A program made the translations under genes and the position numbers. Source: SZUA-230 sp964581095 (GTDB lineage Bacteria > Bacteroidota > Bacteroidia > Cytophagales > Cyclobacteriaceae). Taken from it: 32,091 nt of DNA. The stretch lies in assembly GCA_964581095.1 (NCBI GenBank), contig CAZONK010000008.1, positions 1 through 32,091 on the forward strand. Reading direction: 5' to 3'. Below the pieces are notes generated by a model that saw nothing but the letters and a program-made list of their open reading frames with translations, was not told the DNA's origin and ran no database searches. Positions 24,182 to 32,065 of this stretch are shown in pieces. The stretch's first letter is position 1. Every line of letters starts with the position of its first letter.

Positions 24182-24574
24182 ATGAGACTTTACGAATTAC
24201 ACATTGAGGGAGGAATACTATTTATGGGTGTCCTTTTTATTTTACTTCTTTCTGTATTAGTACTTACAGCCAAAAAAGCAATTATTTTGTTTGGGAACAG
24301 CGATCAACCAGAAGAATCTCTCAGAAAAGGGGTGAATGAAATTGTTCAGGTTGGGTTATTTGCTCTTGTTTTTGGCATATTTGGTCAATGCCTGGGGCTT
24401 TACAGCGCATTCGTAGCAATCCAGGAAATGGGAGATGTTTCACCCGCTTTATTAGCTGGCGGACTCAAAGTGTCAATGATTACAACACTTTATGGGTTTT
24501 TTATTTTCCTGTTGTCCTATATTTCCTGGTTTGTTCTGAAATTAAAAGCAGCAAAAAAACTTACAAATATTTAA
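24182..24574 (+). CDS. MotA/TolQ/ExbB-like proton-channel family protein
   Basis: 130 residues from ATG 24182 (MRLYELHIEGGILFMGVLF). The frame is open to 24137, but the upstream peptide is implausible. Three membrane helices are visible (about 11-31, 57-78 and 95-117). The arrangement, with a cytoplasmic loop after helix 1 and small residues in helices 2-3 (GGLKVSMITTLYGFFIF), is that of a short TolQ/ExbB-like protein. Full ExbB proteins are over 200 residues and need an ExbD/TolR partner. No such partner gene is adjacent. The function is therefore open. Confidence 0.65.
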   Translation: MRLYELHIEGGILFMGVLFILLLSVLVLTAKKAIILFGNSDQPEESLRKGVNEIVQVGLFALVFGIFGQCLGLYSAFVAIQEMGDVSPALLAGGLKVSMITTLYGFFIFLLSYISWFVLKLKAAKKLTNI

Positions 24575-24595
24575 ATCAGAGAGTCGAAGTAATTA

Positions 24596-25249
24596 TTATT
24601 TCGATTTTTCCAGTGCTTCATCAAGCATTTGACGAAGTAACTCTTCATCAGGAGCACCTACATACATTTCATTATTTATTATGAATGCAGGTGTTCCTTC
24701 AATACCAAGTTCCCTGGCGTGTGAAATATCATCATTTATCTTTGCAAGGGATTTTTCAGATGCCATACAGGATATAAATGAACCTGTATCAAGATCGATT
24801 TCAGTGGCCCATTTTACAAAATTATCGTCCGAAAGATCTTCCTGGTTTTCATAAAGAATCCTGTACATTTCCCAGAATGCACCCTGTTCATCAGCACAAC
24901 TTGCACACAGCGCTGCACCAAGTGCATTTTCATGCATTTCGAGAGGGAAGTTTCGTATAACCAACCTGACTTTACCGGCGGCAACATAATCTTTTTTAAG
25001 CGATTCAATATTGTCACTCAGGTCTTTGCAATACCCACACTCAAAATCTGTAAACACAATCAACCTTATGGGGGCATTTTCGCTGCCTATAGAAGGACTG
25101 CCTTTATCCTCTACTGAAACGATGGTCGGTTCAGGTCCGTTGGAAGTTTCAGACGATTCTGAAGTATTACTTTGTCTGCAGGATGTCCAGATAAGGGTGA
25201 TACATAATAAACAAACAGTTTTTATTAAATTATTATTTTGCATATTCAA
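24596..25249 (-). CDS. DsbA/DsbG-like thioredoxin-fold lipoprotein (Thioredoxin_4)
   Basis: 217 residues. A lipoprotein signal ends at LIWTSC with Cys24 as lipid anchor. A Ser-rich linker leads to the thioredoxin domain. The active site is CGYC (71-74, FECGYCKDL) and the cis-Pro loop is GTPAFIIN. This is the periplasmic disulfide oxidase/isomerase group related to the C-terminal domain of some NhaA proteins. As a lipoprotein it would work on envelope substrates. It is convergent with the ExbB-like gene and divergent from the amidohydrolase lipoprotein. Confidence 0.9.
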   Translation of the reverse strand: MNMQNNNLIKTVCLLCITLIWTSCRQSNTSESSETSNGPEPTIVSVEDKGSPSIGSENAPIRLIVFTDFECGYCKDLSDNIESLKKDYVAAGKVRLVIRNFPLEMHENALGAALCASCADEQGAFWEMYRILYENQEDLSDDNFVKWATEIDLDTGSFISCMASEKSLAKINDDISHARELGIEGTPAFIINNEMYVGAPDEELLRQMLDEALEKSK

Positions 25250-25300
25250 TTCCTATATTGAGAATTCTAAATTAAACATCTTTACCTAACAAATCCTCTT

Positions 25301-26980
25301 ATGAATTTAATTTTCAAAAACGTAGTTTCATTTCTTTTTGTGATTTTCATATTCGGTTGTTCTGAACCTGATTTCGATACCATTATTACAAATGGGATTG
25401 TTTATGATGGATCAGGATCTCCAGGTCAAAAACTCGATATCGGAATCTTGGGAGATCGGATCACTGCCATAGGTGATCTAAGTGATCAATCAACGAAGGT
25501 ATTGATTGATGCAAAAGGGCAGGCTGTTTCACCGGGTTTTATTAATATGTTGAGCTGGGCTACAACCTCATTAATAGCTGATGGTAACTCCCAAAGTGAT
25601 ATCCGGCAGGGGATTACACTTGAGATAATGGGTGAAGGCTGGTCAATGGGCCCTCTGAATGATCAGATGAAAAAGGATGAGATTAAAGATCAGGGAGACT
25701 TTAAGTATGATATCGAGTGGACTACACTCTCAGAATACCTGCAGTATCTTGAAACCAAAGGAATATCAACAAATGTTGCGTCATTCGTTGGTGCCACCAC
25801 GCTCCGGATCCATGAAATTGGTTACGAAAACAGGCCGCCAACTGCTGATGAGCAGGAAAGGATGAATGCTTTGGCAGCAACCGCAATGGAAGAAGGTGCG
25901 CTGGGTATCGGATCATCGCTTATTTATGCTCCTGCTTTTTATGCAGAAACGGAGGAACTCATTGAACTATGCAAGGTTGCGGCAAAATATAACGGAATGT
26001 ACATCTCACACTTAAGGAGTGAAGGGGATTACTGGATGGAAGCCATTGATGAATTAATCAGTATTGCCAAAGAAGCAGAAATACAGGCGGAAATTTATCA
26101 TTTGAAAGCAGCAGGTCAATCGAACTGGGGAAAGATGGATGCTGCCATTGCTAAAATAGATTCTGCCAGGGAAGCGGGTATAAAAATTACAACCGACATG
26201 TATAATTATGTTGCCGGAGCTACCGGGCTCGATGCTTCCATGCCCCCCTGGGTGCAGGAAGGTGGATATGACGAATGGGCACTCAGAATGCAGGATCCGG
26301 AGGTCAGGGAAAAAGTAAAGACTGAGATGATGGGAAAGGGTGAAGGGTGGGAGAATCTTTATTTTGCTGCAGGGACCCCTGAGAATTTATTGCTTGTGGG
26401 ATTCAAAAACGATTCTTTGAAATACCTTACCGGTAAAACGTTAAAAGAGGTAGCTGAAATGCGCGGAACAGGCTATGAAGAAACGGCCATGGACCTTGTA
26501 TGGCAGGATGGCAGTCGCGTTGGAACTGTTTATTTCCTCATGTCAGAGGAAAATGTAAAACGGCAGATCGCTCTGCCCTACATGAGCTTCGGATCTGATG
26601 CTTCATCACAGGCTCCTGAAGGCCACTTTCTTAAATCTAACCCTCACCCACGTGCGTATGGTAATTTTGCCAGACTGCTGGGAAAATACGTGCGGGAAGA
26701 AAAGGTGATACCCCTGGAAGATGCAATTCGAAAACTTACATCACAACCCGCCCAAAACCTCAAGATTAAAGACAGGGGAATGTTGAAAGAAGGATATTTT
26801 GCCGACGTAGTAATCTTTGATCCTGAATCAATCAGCGATCATGCAACATTTGAAAAACCACACCGGTACGCGACAGGTGTTGAACATGTTTTTGTAAATG
26901 GAGAGCACGTCTTGAATGAAGGAAAACACACAGGAGCCAAGCCGGGAAGGTTTGTAAAAGGCCCCGGGACAATCAAATAA
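25301..26980 (+). CDS. D-aminoacylase-like amidohydrolase lipoprotein lacking the HxH metal motif
   Basis: 559 residues. A lipoprotein signal ends at FIFGC (Cys20). The amidohydrolase N-terminal beta domain (TIITNGIVYDGSGSPG) leads to SPGFINMLSWA at 77-87, where related D-aminoacylases have GFIDxHxHxD. Both His are absent here. The position of the family Cys ligand reads MGEGWS. The later ligands remain: His237 (YISHLRSEG), His267 (IYHLKAAG) and Asp433 (FGSDASS). The C-terminal part (ADVVIFDP and HVFVNGEHVLNEG) is standard. It is probably a periplasmic hydrolase with one metal or a catalytically altered member. I believe similar PGFINMLSW sequences exist in other Bacteroidota, which argues against decay. 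Confidence 0.85.
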   Translation: MNLIFKNVVSFLFVIFIFGCSEPDFDTIITNGIVYDGSGSPGQKLDIGILGDRITAIGDLSDQSTKVLIDAKGQAVSPGFINMLSWATTSLIADGNSQSDIRQGITLEIMGEGWSMGPLNDQMKKDEIKDQGDFKYDIEWTTLSEYLQYLETKGISTNVASFVGATTLRIHEIGYENRPPTADEQERMNALAATAMEEGALGIGSSLIYAPAFYAETEELIELCKVAAKYNGMYISHLRSEGDYWMEAIDELISIAKEAEIQAEIYHLKAAGQSNWGKMDAAIAKIDSAREAGIKITTDMYNYVAGATGLDASMPPWVQEGGYDEWALRMQDPEVREKVKTEMMGKGEGWENLYFAAGTPENLLLVGFKNDSLKYLTGKTLKEVAEMRGTGYEETAMDLVWQDGSRVGTVYFLMSEENVKRQIALPYMSFGSDASSQAPEGHFLKSNPHPRAYGNFARLLGKYVREEKVIPLEDAIRKLTSQPAQNLKIKDRGMLKEGYFADVVIFDPESISDHATFEKPHRYATGVEHVFVNGEHVLNEGKHTGAKPGRFVKGPGTIK

Positions 26981-26981
26981 T

Positions 26982-27000
26982 AATGCAAACGGGCATTTTG
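26982..27000 (+). terminator. Weak hairpin after the amidohydrolase gene
   Basis: AATGC-aaacgg-GCATT followed by a short T run lies directly after the stop codon. The stem is only 5 bp, so this is a weak candidate terminator. Confidence 0.3.
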
Positions 27001-27063
27001 AATATATTATTGATTTTATGGTTCTTAGGATGAACTATTTACATAAAATATCGTTATATTTAT

Positions 27064-27174
27064 ATGATGATAAAAGTAGTTCGTTTAATAATTGGTTTGT
27101 TAACAACTGCTGTTTCGCTATTAGTTTTTATCCTTGTTGCCCCTTTCGCTTTCATCGTTAAGATTACAGATTAG
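27064..27174 (+). CDS. Putative 36-residue single-helix membrane peptide
   Basis: An ATG-ATG start is followed by a basic residue pattern (MMIKVVRLIIG) and one hydrophobic helix of about 25 residues, ending FAFIVKITD. The positive N-terminus and clean hydrophobic core are what real small membrane proteins show. Random AT-rich DNA can give the same, and I recognise no family. It lies in the 265-bp interval between the amidohydrolase and the PIG-L gene, which is otherwise empty. Confidence 0.35.
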   Translation: MMIKVVRLIIGLLTTAVSLLVFILVAPFAFIVKITD

Positions 27175-27245
27175 GGATCTCTTAAGGCAACACATTTGGC
27201 ACTGATTACTTCAGAGTAGGGATTTTTGTCCCTTATATTTCCAAA

Positions 27246-28070
27246 TTAATTCAAGTCAATTTCTGATAATCCTTCGAACAGATCTGTTTCGATCTGCCTT
27301 CCTCCACTCACTAAACTGAATACACGGTAGAATTCTTGTTTACCCCAAAGTTCCTCGTGATCCTGATCTGTCAGACTTAATAGGTTGGGATATCCCGGTA
27401 GCTGGGATTTATGGCACTTGATAGCTTTCCATACAGTCTCCCATACCTTTGATGTATCAATACGCGTAGTGATGACCCATTCGGGCCATGGGAATGATTC
27501 CCTAACAACATTATCAACTGTGGAACTTAACTTTTTGAAAGCAGCGAGGTATTGATCCCAGTGTTTTTGCGGCCACGCCAAAAAATATAATTTTTTTACT
27601 AAATGGTGATCCCCTAGCACTGATGCTTTTATAATTGCAGCACTGGTATATTGCGAAATTGCAATATGATCGGGATGGCCATAAGCACCATCCGGGCCAA
27701 AAGTAACAACCACATCTGGTTTTTTAATTGAAATATACTTGGCAATTCTCATTGTTATTTCAGATGGATCAGCTTTGTCAATATCTCCATCCACATATTC
27801 CAGAAAATACACATCATTAATTCCCAGAATTTTTGCTGCTGCCTTTAATTCAGCTGTTCGGGTTTCCCCAACAATTTCAGGACCCGGCGATTCTGGGTGA
27901 TCATAGAATCTTCCACGTTCGCCACGGGATGCACAGATTAACTTAATATTTACTCCTTTTCTTGCATATTTGGCGATTACACCCCCTGTAGCCAGCGACT
28001 CATCATCAGGATGTGCCAAAACACACAGGAGTGTATATTTACTATAATTTAATTCCAGTGGATTTGCCAT
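27246..28070 (-). CDS. PIG-L/LmbE-family deacetylase
   Basis: 274 residues. The zinc motif AHPDDE is at 19-24 (VLAHPDDESLATGG), and the second motif, GAYGHPDHIAIS, supplies the third ligand. The family removes acetyl groups from GlcNAc-containing substrates such as GlcNAc-malate in bacillithiol synthesis, mycothiol precursors or glycolipids. The C-terminal third (about 170-274) is not distinctive enough to choose a substrate, and no bacillithiol gene lies nearby. Its 5' end overlaps the PPOX-fold gene by 29 bp in another frame, so the two are translated from one mRNA. Confidence 0.92.
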   Translation of the reverse strand: MANPLELNYSKYTLLCVLAHPDDESLATGGVIAKYARKGVNIKLICASRGERGRFYDHPESPGPEIVGETRTAELKAAAKILGINDVYFLEYVDGDIDKADPSEITMRIAKYISIKKPDVVVTFGPDGAYGHPDHIAISQYTSAAIIKASVLGDHHLVKKLYFLAWPQKHWDQYLAAFKKLSSTVDNVVRESFPWPEWVITTRIDTSKVWETVWKAIKCHKSQLPGYPNLLSLTDQDHEELWGKQEFYRVFSLVSGGRQIETDLFEGLSEIDLN

Positions 28071-28578
28071 CGATGCTTAGCACATTTTTCTTTTCCCAGT
28101 ATTTTTTTACACCTGTATCACCCCTTTTCTGAGCCCAGTCAATAAGCTGCTCCCGCTCACCAATATATGTATACAGGGGAACGCCTGTGCCACAGGAAGT
28201 TTGTATTGAATCAATTTCGACTTCAATGATCTGCCGTGCACCGGGAATATCGGAAAATTTTGAAGACTCTTCTTCCCAGCGTGAATCACCGGGATGTATT
28301 GATATTCCTTTGCCATAAATCCGGAGGATATTTGGTTTGACAGTAAAAGAAGTAAACATCAACGTTATCCTTCCATTTTCAAGCAAATGTGCCACAGTCT
28401 CATTTCCACTTCCGGTTAAGTTAAGCCATGATACTTTTTTAAAACTCAGGCACCTGAAAGTATCAATCCCTTTGGGTGACAAATTAATCCGACCTTGTTC
28501 GGGAGCAGTAGCTACAAAGAAAATGTGTTGGGTTTTAATAAAATCAACCAATGAATCGTTAAGTTCTGAATAATACAT
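28042..28578 (-). CDS. Pyridoxamine 5'-phosphate oxidase-fold flavoprotein
   Basis: 178 residues. The N-terminal split beta-barrel (FFVATAPEQGRINLSPKG, then WLNLTGSGNETVAHLLENGRITLMF) matches the PPOX-like family that binds FMN or F420. The last 50 residues include SCGTGVPLYTY and a basic tail, as in the 'pyridoxamine 5'-phosphate oxidase family protein' group of about 180 residues. It is not PdxH itself: the length and C-terminal motif differ. The substrate is unknown. It is the first gene of a pair with the overlapping PIG-L gene. Confidence 0.85.
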   Translation of the reverse strand: MYYSELNDSLVDFIKTQHIFFVATAPEQGRINLSPKGIDTFRCLSFKKVSWLNLTGSGNETVAHLLENGRITLMFTSFTVKPNILRIYGKGISIHPGDSRWEEESSKFSDIPGARQIIEVEIDSIQTSCGTGVPLYTYIGEREQLIDWAQKRGDTGVKKYWEKKNVLSIDGKSTGIKL

Positions 28579-28700
28579 TTTAAGGCTGGGGAGATATTGA
28601 AAATGAGTTTAAAATTTACAAATTAGTATTGGACTATAATTGCAGGAGGGTCAATTGAGAACGCAAATCTAAAAGTTAACCTGATTAACAAACGGGAATC

Positions 28701-29342
28701 CTATGCAGAAGTAGAAGAAACAGTAGCACTTAAAGTAGCGTGTATGATAGCTTTATGATAGGAATTAACGGAATTCTCATATTCGGATAGTAAATGTTTG
28801 AATTTTTGCCTATCCTCCTGCTTTTGGAATGCTTCATGATCCAGGGAGCACACATCAATCAAATTGAGAAGCATAAGATCTTCTTCTTCCGGTTTGGTAC
28901 TTTGATTAATTACTTCGTGCAACCTTTCCCGCACTTTATCTTCAGGAAGAGGATTTTTAGTTGGATATCTATAATATGAAAAAAGCCAAAGAATCTTATC
29001 CTTTACTTTTTTAAGCACTCCTTTATCTGCCAACTCATTAAGAATAGCCGTTTTAACAACATCAGAATTGGCATTCAGGGTACTCATCCAAAAAGCGAGG
29101 GATTCCTTATTCGGAGACCTTTGAATGGCTTGAATTGTCTGGTGTAAAAATGTATTTTCATGTGGACTTTGATTGATGATATGAACTTTCTTATCAACCA
29201 AATCAATCCTTTTTTCCAAAACTAATTCGAGTAAAATAGAACCGGCAATACCATTATTTAAATAGGTGCTGTCTGTTACAAATTTGCCTTCCTCATCGCT
29301 TAACGCTATCAGGATAAATTTTTCAATTAGGTTTAACTCCAC
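28701..29342 (-). CDS. GOLPH3/VPS74-like (GPP34) protein, copy 1
   Basis: 213 residues. The GPP34 pattern is clear: LIEKFILIALSDEEGKFV, then GIAGSILLELVLEKRIDL, then a C-terminal segment FSYYRYPTKNPLPEDKVRERL. Eukaryotic GOLPH3/Vps74 binds phosphatidylinositol-4-phosphate at the Golgi; bacterial members are peripheral proteins of unknown role. The protein has no signal peptide. It is a paralogue of the gene 81 bp upstream on the same strand, with the same start MELNLIE and many matching blocks. The two form a tandem duplication, probably an operon. Confidence 0.82.
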   Translation of the reverse strand: MELNLIEKFILIALSDEEGKFVTDSTYLNNGIAGSILLELVLEKRIDLVDKKVHIINQSPHENTFLHQTIQAIQRSPNKESLAFWMSTLNANSDVVKTAILNELADKGVLKKVKDKILWLFSYYRYPTKNPLPEDKVRERLHEVINQSTKPEEEDLMLLNLIDVCSLDHEAFQKQEDRQKFKHLLSEYENSVNSYHKAIIHATLSATVSSTSA

Positions 29343-29423
29343 GATTAGTTTTAAATATACAAAATAAATGGCAGGATAGTATATACGAAAGCGAACGCTA
29401 TGGTGTCCACATCGTTTAATATA

Positions 29424-30095
29424 TTAACCGGATGCTGTTGTAGAAGCCACTACTGCCGTCATGGTAGCGGCAATAATTGCAGATTGCACTTCAAGAGTGG
29501 TTTGATCAGTTATTTCACTATTGCTTTTAGTTAGTTCCCTGATTTTGTTTTTTGCTGCTTTACGCGCTTCTTTTGTCCGAAATACTTCATCATTCAATTC
29601 ACAAACATCAATGAGGTTCAGCAGCATACTGCATTTGGGTGTAGGTTCCATTTTATCAAGTACAATATTGTTAAGGCGAGCCCTGACTTCATTTTCAGGT
29701 ACTGAATCTTTTGTTGGATATTTATTATAAGAAAACACCCATAGTGTTTTTCCTTCCTGCTTACTTATTATTCCTTTTTTCCTCAATTTCTTGAGCGTTA
29801 CGTTCTTAATCTCTGAAGCATTGGCATTCAATGCCCCTATCCAGAAACTTACCTTCTGGTCTTCATTTTCGTTTTTGATCGCCTGCACGGTCTGATCCAG
29901 GATCAGGTCGTCCATAATATCATTGTTAATCAGATGAATATGATTATCACGTAGTTCGATTTTTTTATTAAGGGCCAGCTCAAGCATTACGGCACCTGCC
30001 AATCCATTATCCAAATACGTAGTATCAGAAATAAACCTTCCGTCTTCATCATCGAGTGATAAAAGCAAAAAATCTTCAATTAGATTAAGTTCCAT
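29424..30095 (-). CDS. GOLPH3/VPS74-like (GPP34) protein, copy 2
   Basis: 223 residues. The start, MELNLIEDFLLLSLDDEDGRFISD, and the blocks YLDNGLAGAVMLELALNKKIEL and FSYNKYPTKDSVPENEVRARL are close to copy 1. The spacing of helices is also the same. The C-terminus differs: it ends in a hydrophobic, Ala/Thr-rich helix (QSAIIAATMTAVVASTTASG) that might touch the membrane. It is upstream of copy 1 and is the likely first gene of the pair. Two diverged copies suggest a heterodimer or separate roles, which is inference. Confidence 0.82.
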   Translation of the reverse strand: MELNLIEDFLLLSLDDEDGRFISDTTYLDNGLAGAVMLELALNKKIELRDNHIHLINNDIMDDLILDQTVQAIKNENEDQKVSFWIGALNANASEIKNVTLKKLRKKGIISKQEGKTLWVFSYNKYPTKDSVPENEVRARLNNIVLDKMEPTPKCSMLLNLIDVCELNDEVFRTKEARKAAKNKIRELTKSNSEITDQTTLEVQSAIIAATMTAVVASTTASG

Positions 30096-30223
30096 TTGTT
30101 TTTGTTTCTGTTCAGGTAAGAAATATACAAAAGAATGGGATTATAAAAAAAATATAGCAGTGAATGTAAAATCGAACCCATTTGATTCTAAAATGTATGG
30201 ACCTATTCAGCTTCCATGTAGTT

Positions 30224-30268
30224 TAAAAAAAAATTAGCCTCTTCAAAATACTGAAAAGGCTAATTTTT
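30224..30268 (-). terminator. Strong intrinsic terminator for the minus-strand ORF at 30296-30556
   Basis: A perfect 12-bp stem, AAAAATTAGCCT (30229-30240) with AGGCTAATTTTT (30257-30268), encloses a 16-nt loop. Read on the minus strand it is followed by a run of T (the A run at 30224-30232). It lies 28 nt after the stop codon of the ORF and supports transcription of that ORF. Confidence 0.75.
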
Positions 30269-30295
30269 ATTACCTGAGAAGATTATTGTCGGACC

Positions 30296-30556
30296 TTATT
30301 TTTCAAGATTTGACCAATAGAATCCACCGGTGAATGAGCTATATGCTACTGCTCCTGCCGGGGTTGATTGTGTGTCAAAGTAATCAAGGAATGAAACATA
30401 GTCGGTGGTACCTGTGATCCTTGCAAGAAGTCGAAACCGTACCTCAACCTCATCAGCTATAGAAGTAAATTCAACAAGGCCTCCAATAGATGGAGGAAGT
30501 CCCAAACTTGCCGGATCCGTCAATGCCCTGGGTGTTTGAGCTAAATCATCAACCAC
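30296..30556 (-). CDS. Unrecognised small protein or remnant of a secreted protein
   Basis: 86 residues from a GTG at 30556. The frame stays open only about 10 codons further upstream before a stop, and contains no ATG start. The peptide has the composition of a folded beta-rich domain (VEFTSIADEVEVRFRLLARITG, ending FTGGFYWSNLEK) rather than random frame. I recognise no family. The lack of a good start, the short length and an 11-bp direct repeat (AACCACTTGAA at 30551-30561 and 30574-30584) around the start raise the possibility of a truncated gene. The strong terminator behind it argues that something was transcribed here. Confidence 0.45.
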   Translation of the reverse strand: MVDDLAQTPRALTDPASLGLPPSIGGLVEFTSIADEVEVRFRLLARITGTTDYVSFLDYFDTQSTPAGAVAYSSFTGGFYWSNLEK

Positions 30557-30704
30557 TTGAATATTTAAAATGGAACCACTTGAAAATTATACAATTTACT
30601 TGGCAGGTATTTTTATTTCCGGTTTTCGTCGGACATTAATGGATCATGTCAATTATTTTTTTTAGAATCTTGCAACAAAATAAAAAAGACTACGTATAAT
30701 TGTA

Positions 30705-30724
30705 TTGACCAAACGGTCAGTCAA
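30705..30724. promoter_or_regulatory. TetR operator-like nested dyads
   Basis: TGACC-AAAC-GGTCA (30706-30719) is a perfect dyad. A wider pair, TTGAC (30705-30709) and GTCAA (30720-30724), is nested around it. The GACCnnnnGGTC form is typical of TetR-family operators. It ends 8 nt before the tetR start codon, so autoregulation of the tetR/lipoprotein-sorting operon is likely. Confidence 0.65.
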
Positions 30725-30732
30725 CGTAAAAT

Positions 30733-31314
30733 ATGAGCCCGATAAGCCAAACGCAGATAGAAGAAAAAAGAGCAGCAAGTATTGGTAAAATCTATGATGC
30801 AAGCCTCGAATTATTTGCAAAACAGGGATTTCAGTCTACATCTATCAGCCAGATTGCGAAAAAGGCCGGAATTTCAAAAGGATTGATTTACAATTACTTC
30901 GACAGTAAAGTAGACTTGTTGAAAGGGTTGATGGCAAACTTTTCCAATCTTGGAGAAGATATAATGGCGAATATGGTGGACGATGATCCCCGAAAATTTC
31001 TTGAAAATATTTTCAAGGTATTTTTCCTTGAATTAAGGGAACGAAGTGACCTGTGGAAAATGATTGCGTCTCTTTCGTTACAGCAGGAGATGTATGAGTT
31101 TATCCATGATATGGCATTAGAGAAATTGTACGCGTATTATGATTTACTTGAGCAATTACTTGGACAGATTGGAATTGAGAATCCAAAAGGTGAAGCTAAA
31201 CTGCTTGCTGCCTTATTTGATGGCATCGGAATGCATTACATTGTTATCAACAAAGAGTATCCCCTGGATGAAGTAGAAGACTATTTAATTAACAAATATT
31301 GCAAACATGAATAA
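30733..31314 (+). CDS. TetR/AcrR-family transcriptional regulator
   Basis: 193 residues. The N-terminal HTH reads IGKIYDASLELFAKQGFQSTSISQIAKKAGISKGLIYNYFDSKVDLLKGLM (about 17-68), a textbook TetR DNA-binding domain. The C-terminal ligand domain is helical and not informative. It overlaps the next gene by 8 nt. Such TetR genes next to a LolA-like outer-membrane lipoprotein-sorting protein usually precede an RND (MMPL) or ABC exporter, which would lie beyond the right edge. The regulator probably represses this export operon through the dyad upstream. Confidence 0.93.
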   Translation: MSPISQTQIEEKRAASIGKIYDASLELFAKQGFQSTSISQIAKKAGISKGLIYNYFDSKVDLLKGLMANFSNLGEDIMANMVDDDPRKFLENIFKVFFLELRERSDLWKMIASLSLQQEMYEFIHDMALEKLYAYYDLLEQLLGQIGIENPKGEAKLLAALFDGIGMHYIVINKEYPLDEVEDYLINKYCKHE

Positions 31315-32062
31315 TTGGAAACACATATTGATCGCTCAAATCTTAATTTTGCTGGTAGCACCTGTAGTCTATGGGCAAACTGCGCTGGAGATCATTGATG
31401 CAGCAGATAAAAAAATGCAGGGAAACTCCTCAAAATCCGAAATGATCATGCGAATTGTCCGTCCTGACTGGACACGGGAAATAGGTATTAAAGCATGGGC
31501 TTTGGGCAAAGAATATAGCCTGATGCTTATCACCAGCCCAGCCCGTGACAAGGGGTCGGCATTTCTTAAAAGGGAGAGCGAGATCTGGAACTGGCAGCCT
31601 TCAATCGACAGGGTGATTAAGCTTCCACCTTCAATGATGATGCAATCTTGGATGGGATCTGATTTCACAAATGATGATCTGGTAAAAGAGTCTTCCATTG
31701 TACGGGATTATGCGCACACCCTGGAGGGGGACACCACCATAAATGGTAGGGATGCATGGAAGATAGTGTTGATTCCGCATGAAGATGCTGCAGTGGTATG
31801 GGGAAAAATTGAAGCATACATTGCAAAAGAAGACTACCTGCAACTGCTATTTCGATATTATGACGAGGATGATTTTCTTGTGAATACCATGGTATTGTCG
31901 GACATAAAGGAAATTGGGGGAAGGGTGTTGCCTACCCATCTTGAAGTAATTCCAGCAGATAATCCCGACCAGAAAACAGAAATTATTTACGTATCAATAG
32001 ATTTTGAGATCGATGTGGATTCTGGTTTTTTCTCATTGCAAAATATGAAGAGAGTACGTTGA
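31307..32062 (+). CDS. LolA-like outer membrane lipoprotein-sorting protein
   Basis: 251 residues with a signal peptide (about 1-24, ending VVYGQ). The mature part follows the 'outer membrane lipoprotein-sorting protein' family: ALEIIDAADKKMQGNSSKSEMIMRIVRPDWTREI, then SAFLKRESEIWNWQPSIDRVIKLPPSMMMQSWMGSDFTNDDLVK. The fold is LolA-like, a half-barrel that carries a lipid or lipoprotein. Such genes are usually paired with RND transporters, suggesting a periplasmic lipid carrier. The gene overlaps tetR by 8 nt (operon). The rest of the operon is outside the window. Confidence 0.9.
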   Translation: MNNWKHILIAQILILLVAPVVYGQTALEIIDAADKKMQGNSSKSEMIMRIVRPDWTREIGIKAWALGKEYSLMLITSPARDKGSAFLKRESEIWNWQPSIDRVIKLPPSMMMQSWMGSDFTNDDLVKESSIVRDYAHTLEGDTTINGRDAWKIVLIPHEDAAVVWGKIEAYIAKEDYLQLLFRYYDEDDFLVNTMVLSDIKEIGGRVLPTHLEVIPADNPDQKTEIIYVSIDFEIDVDSGFFSLQNMKRVR

Positions 32063-32065
32063 AAA

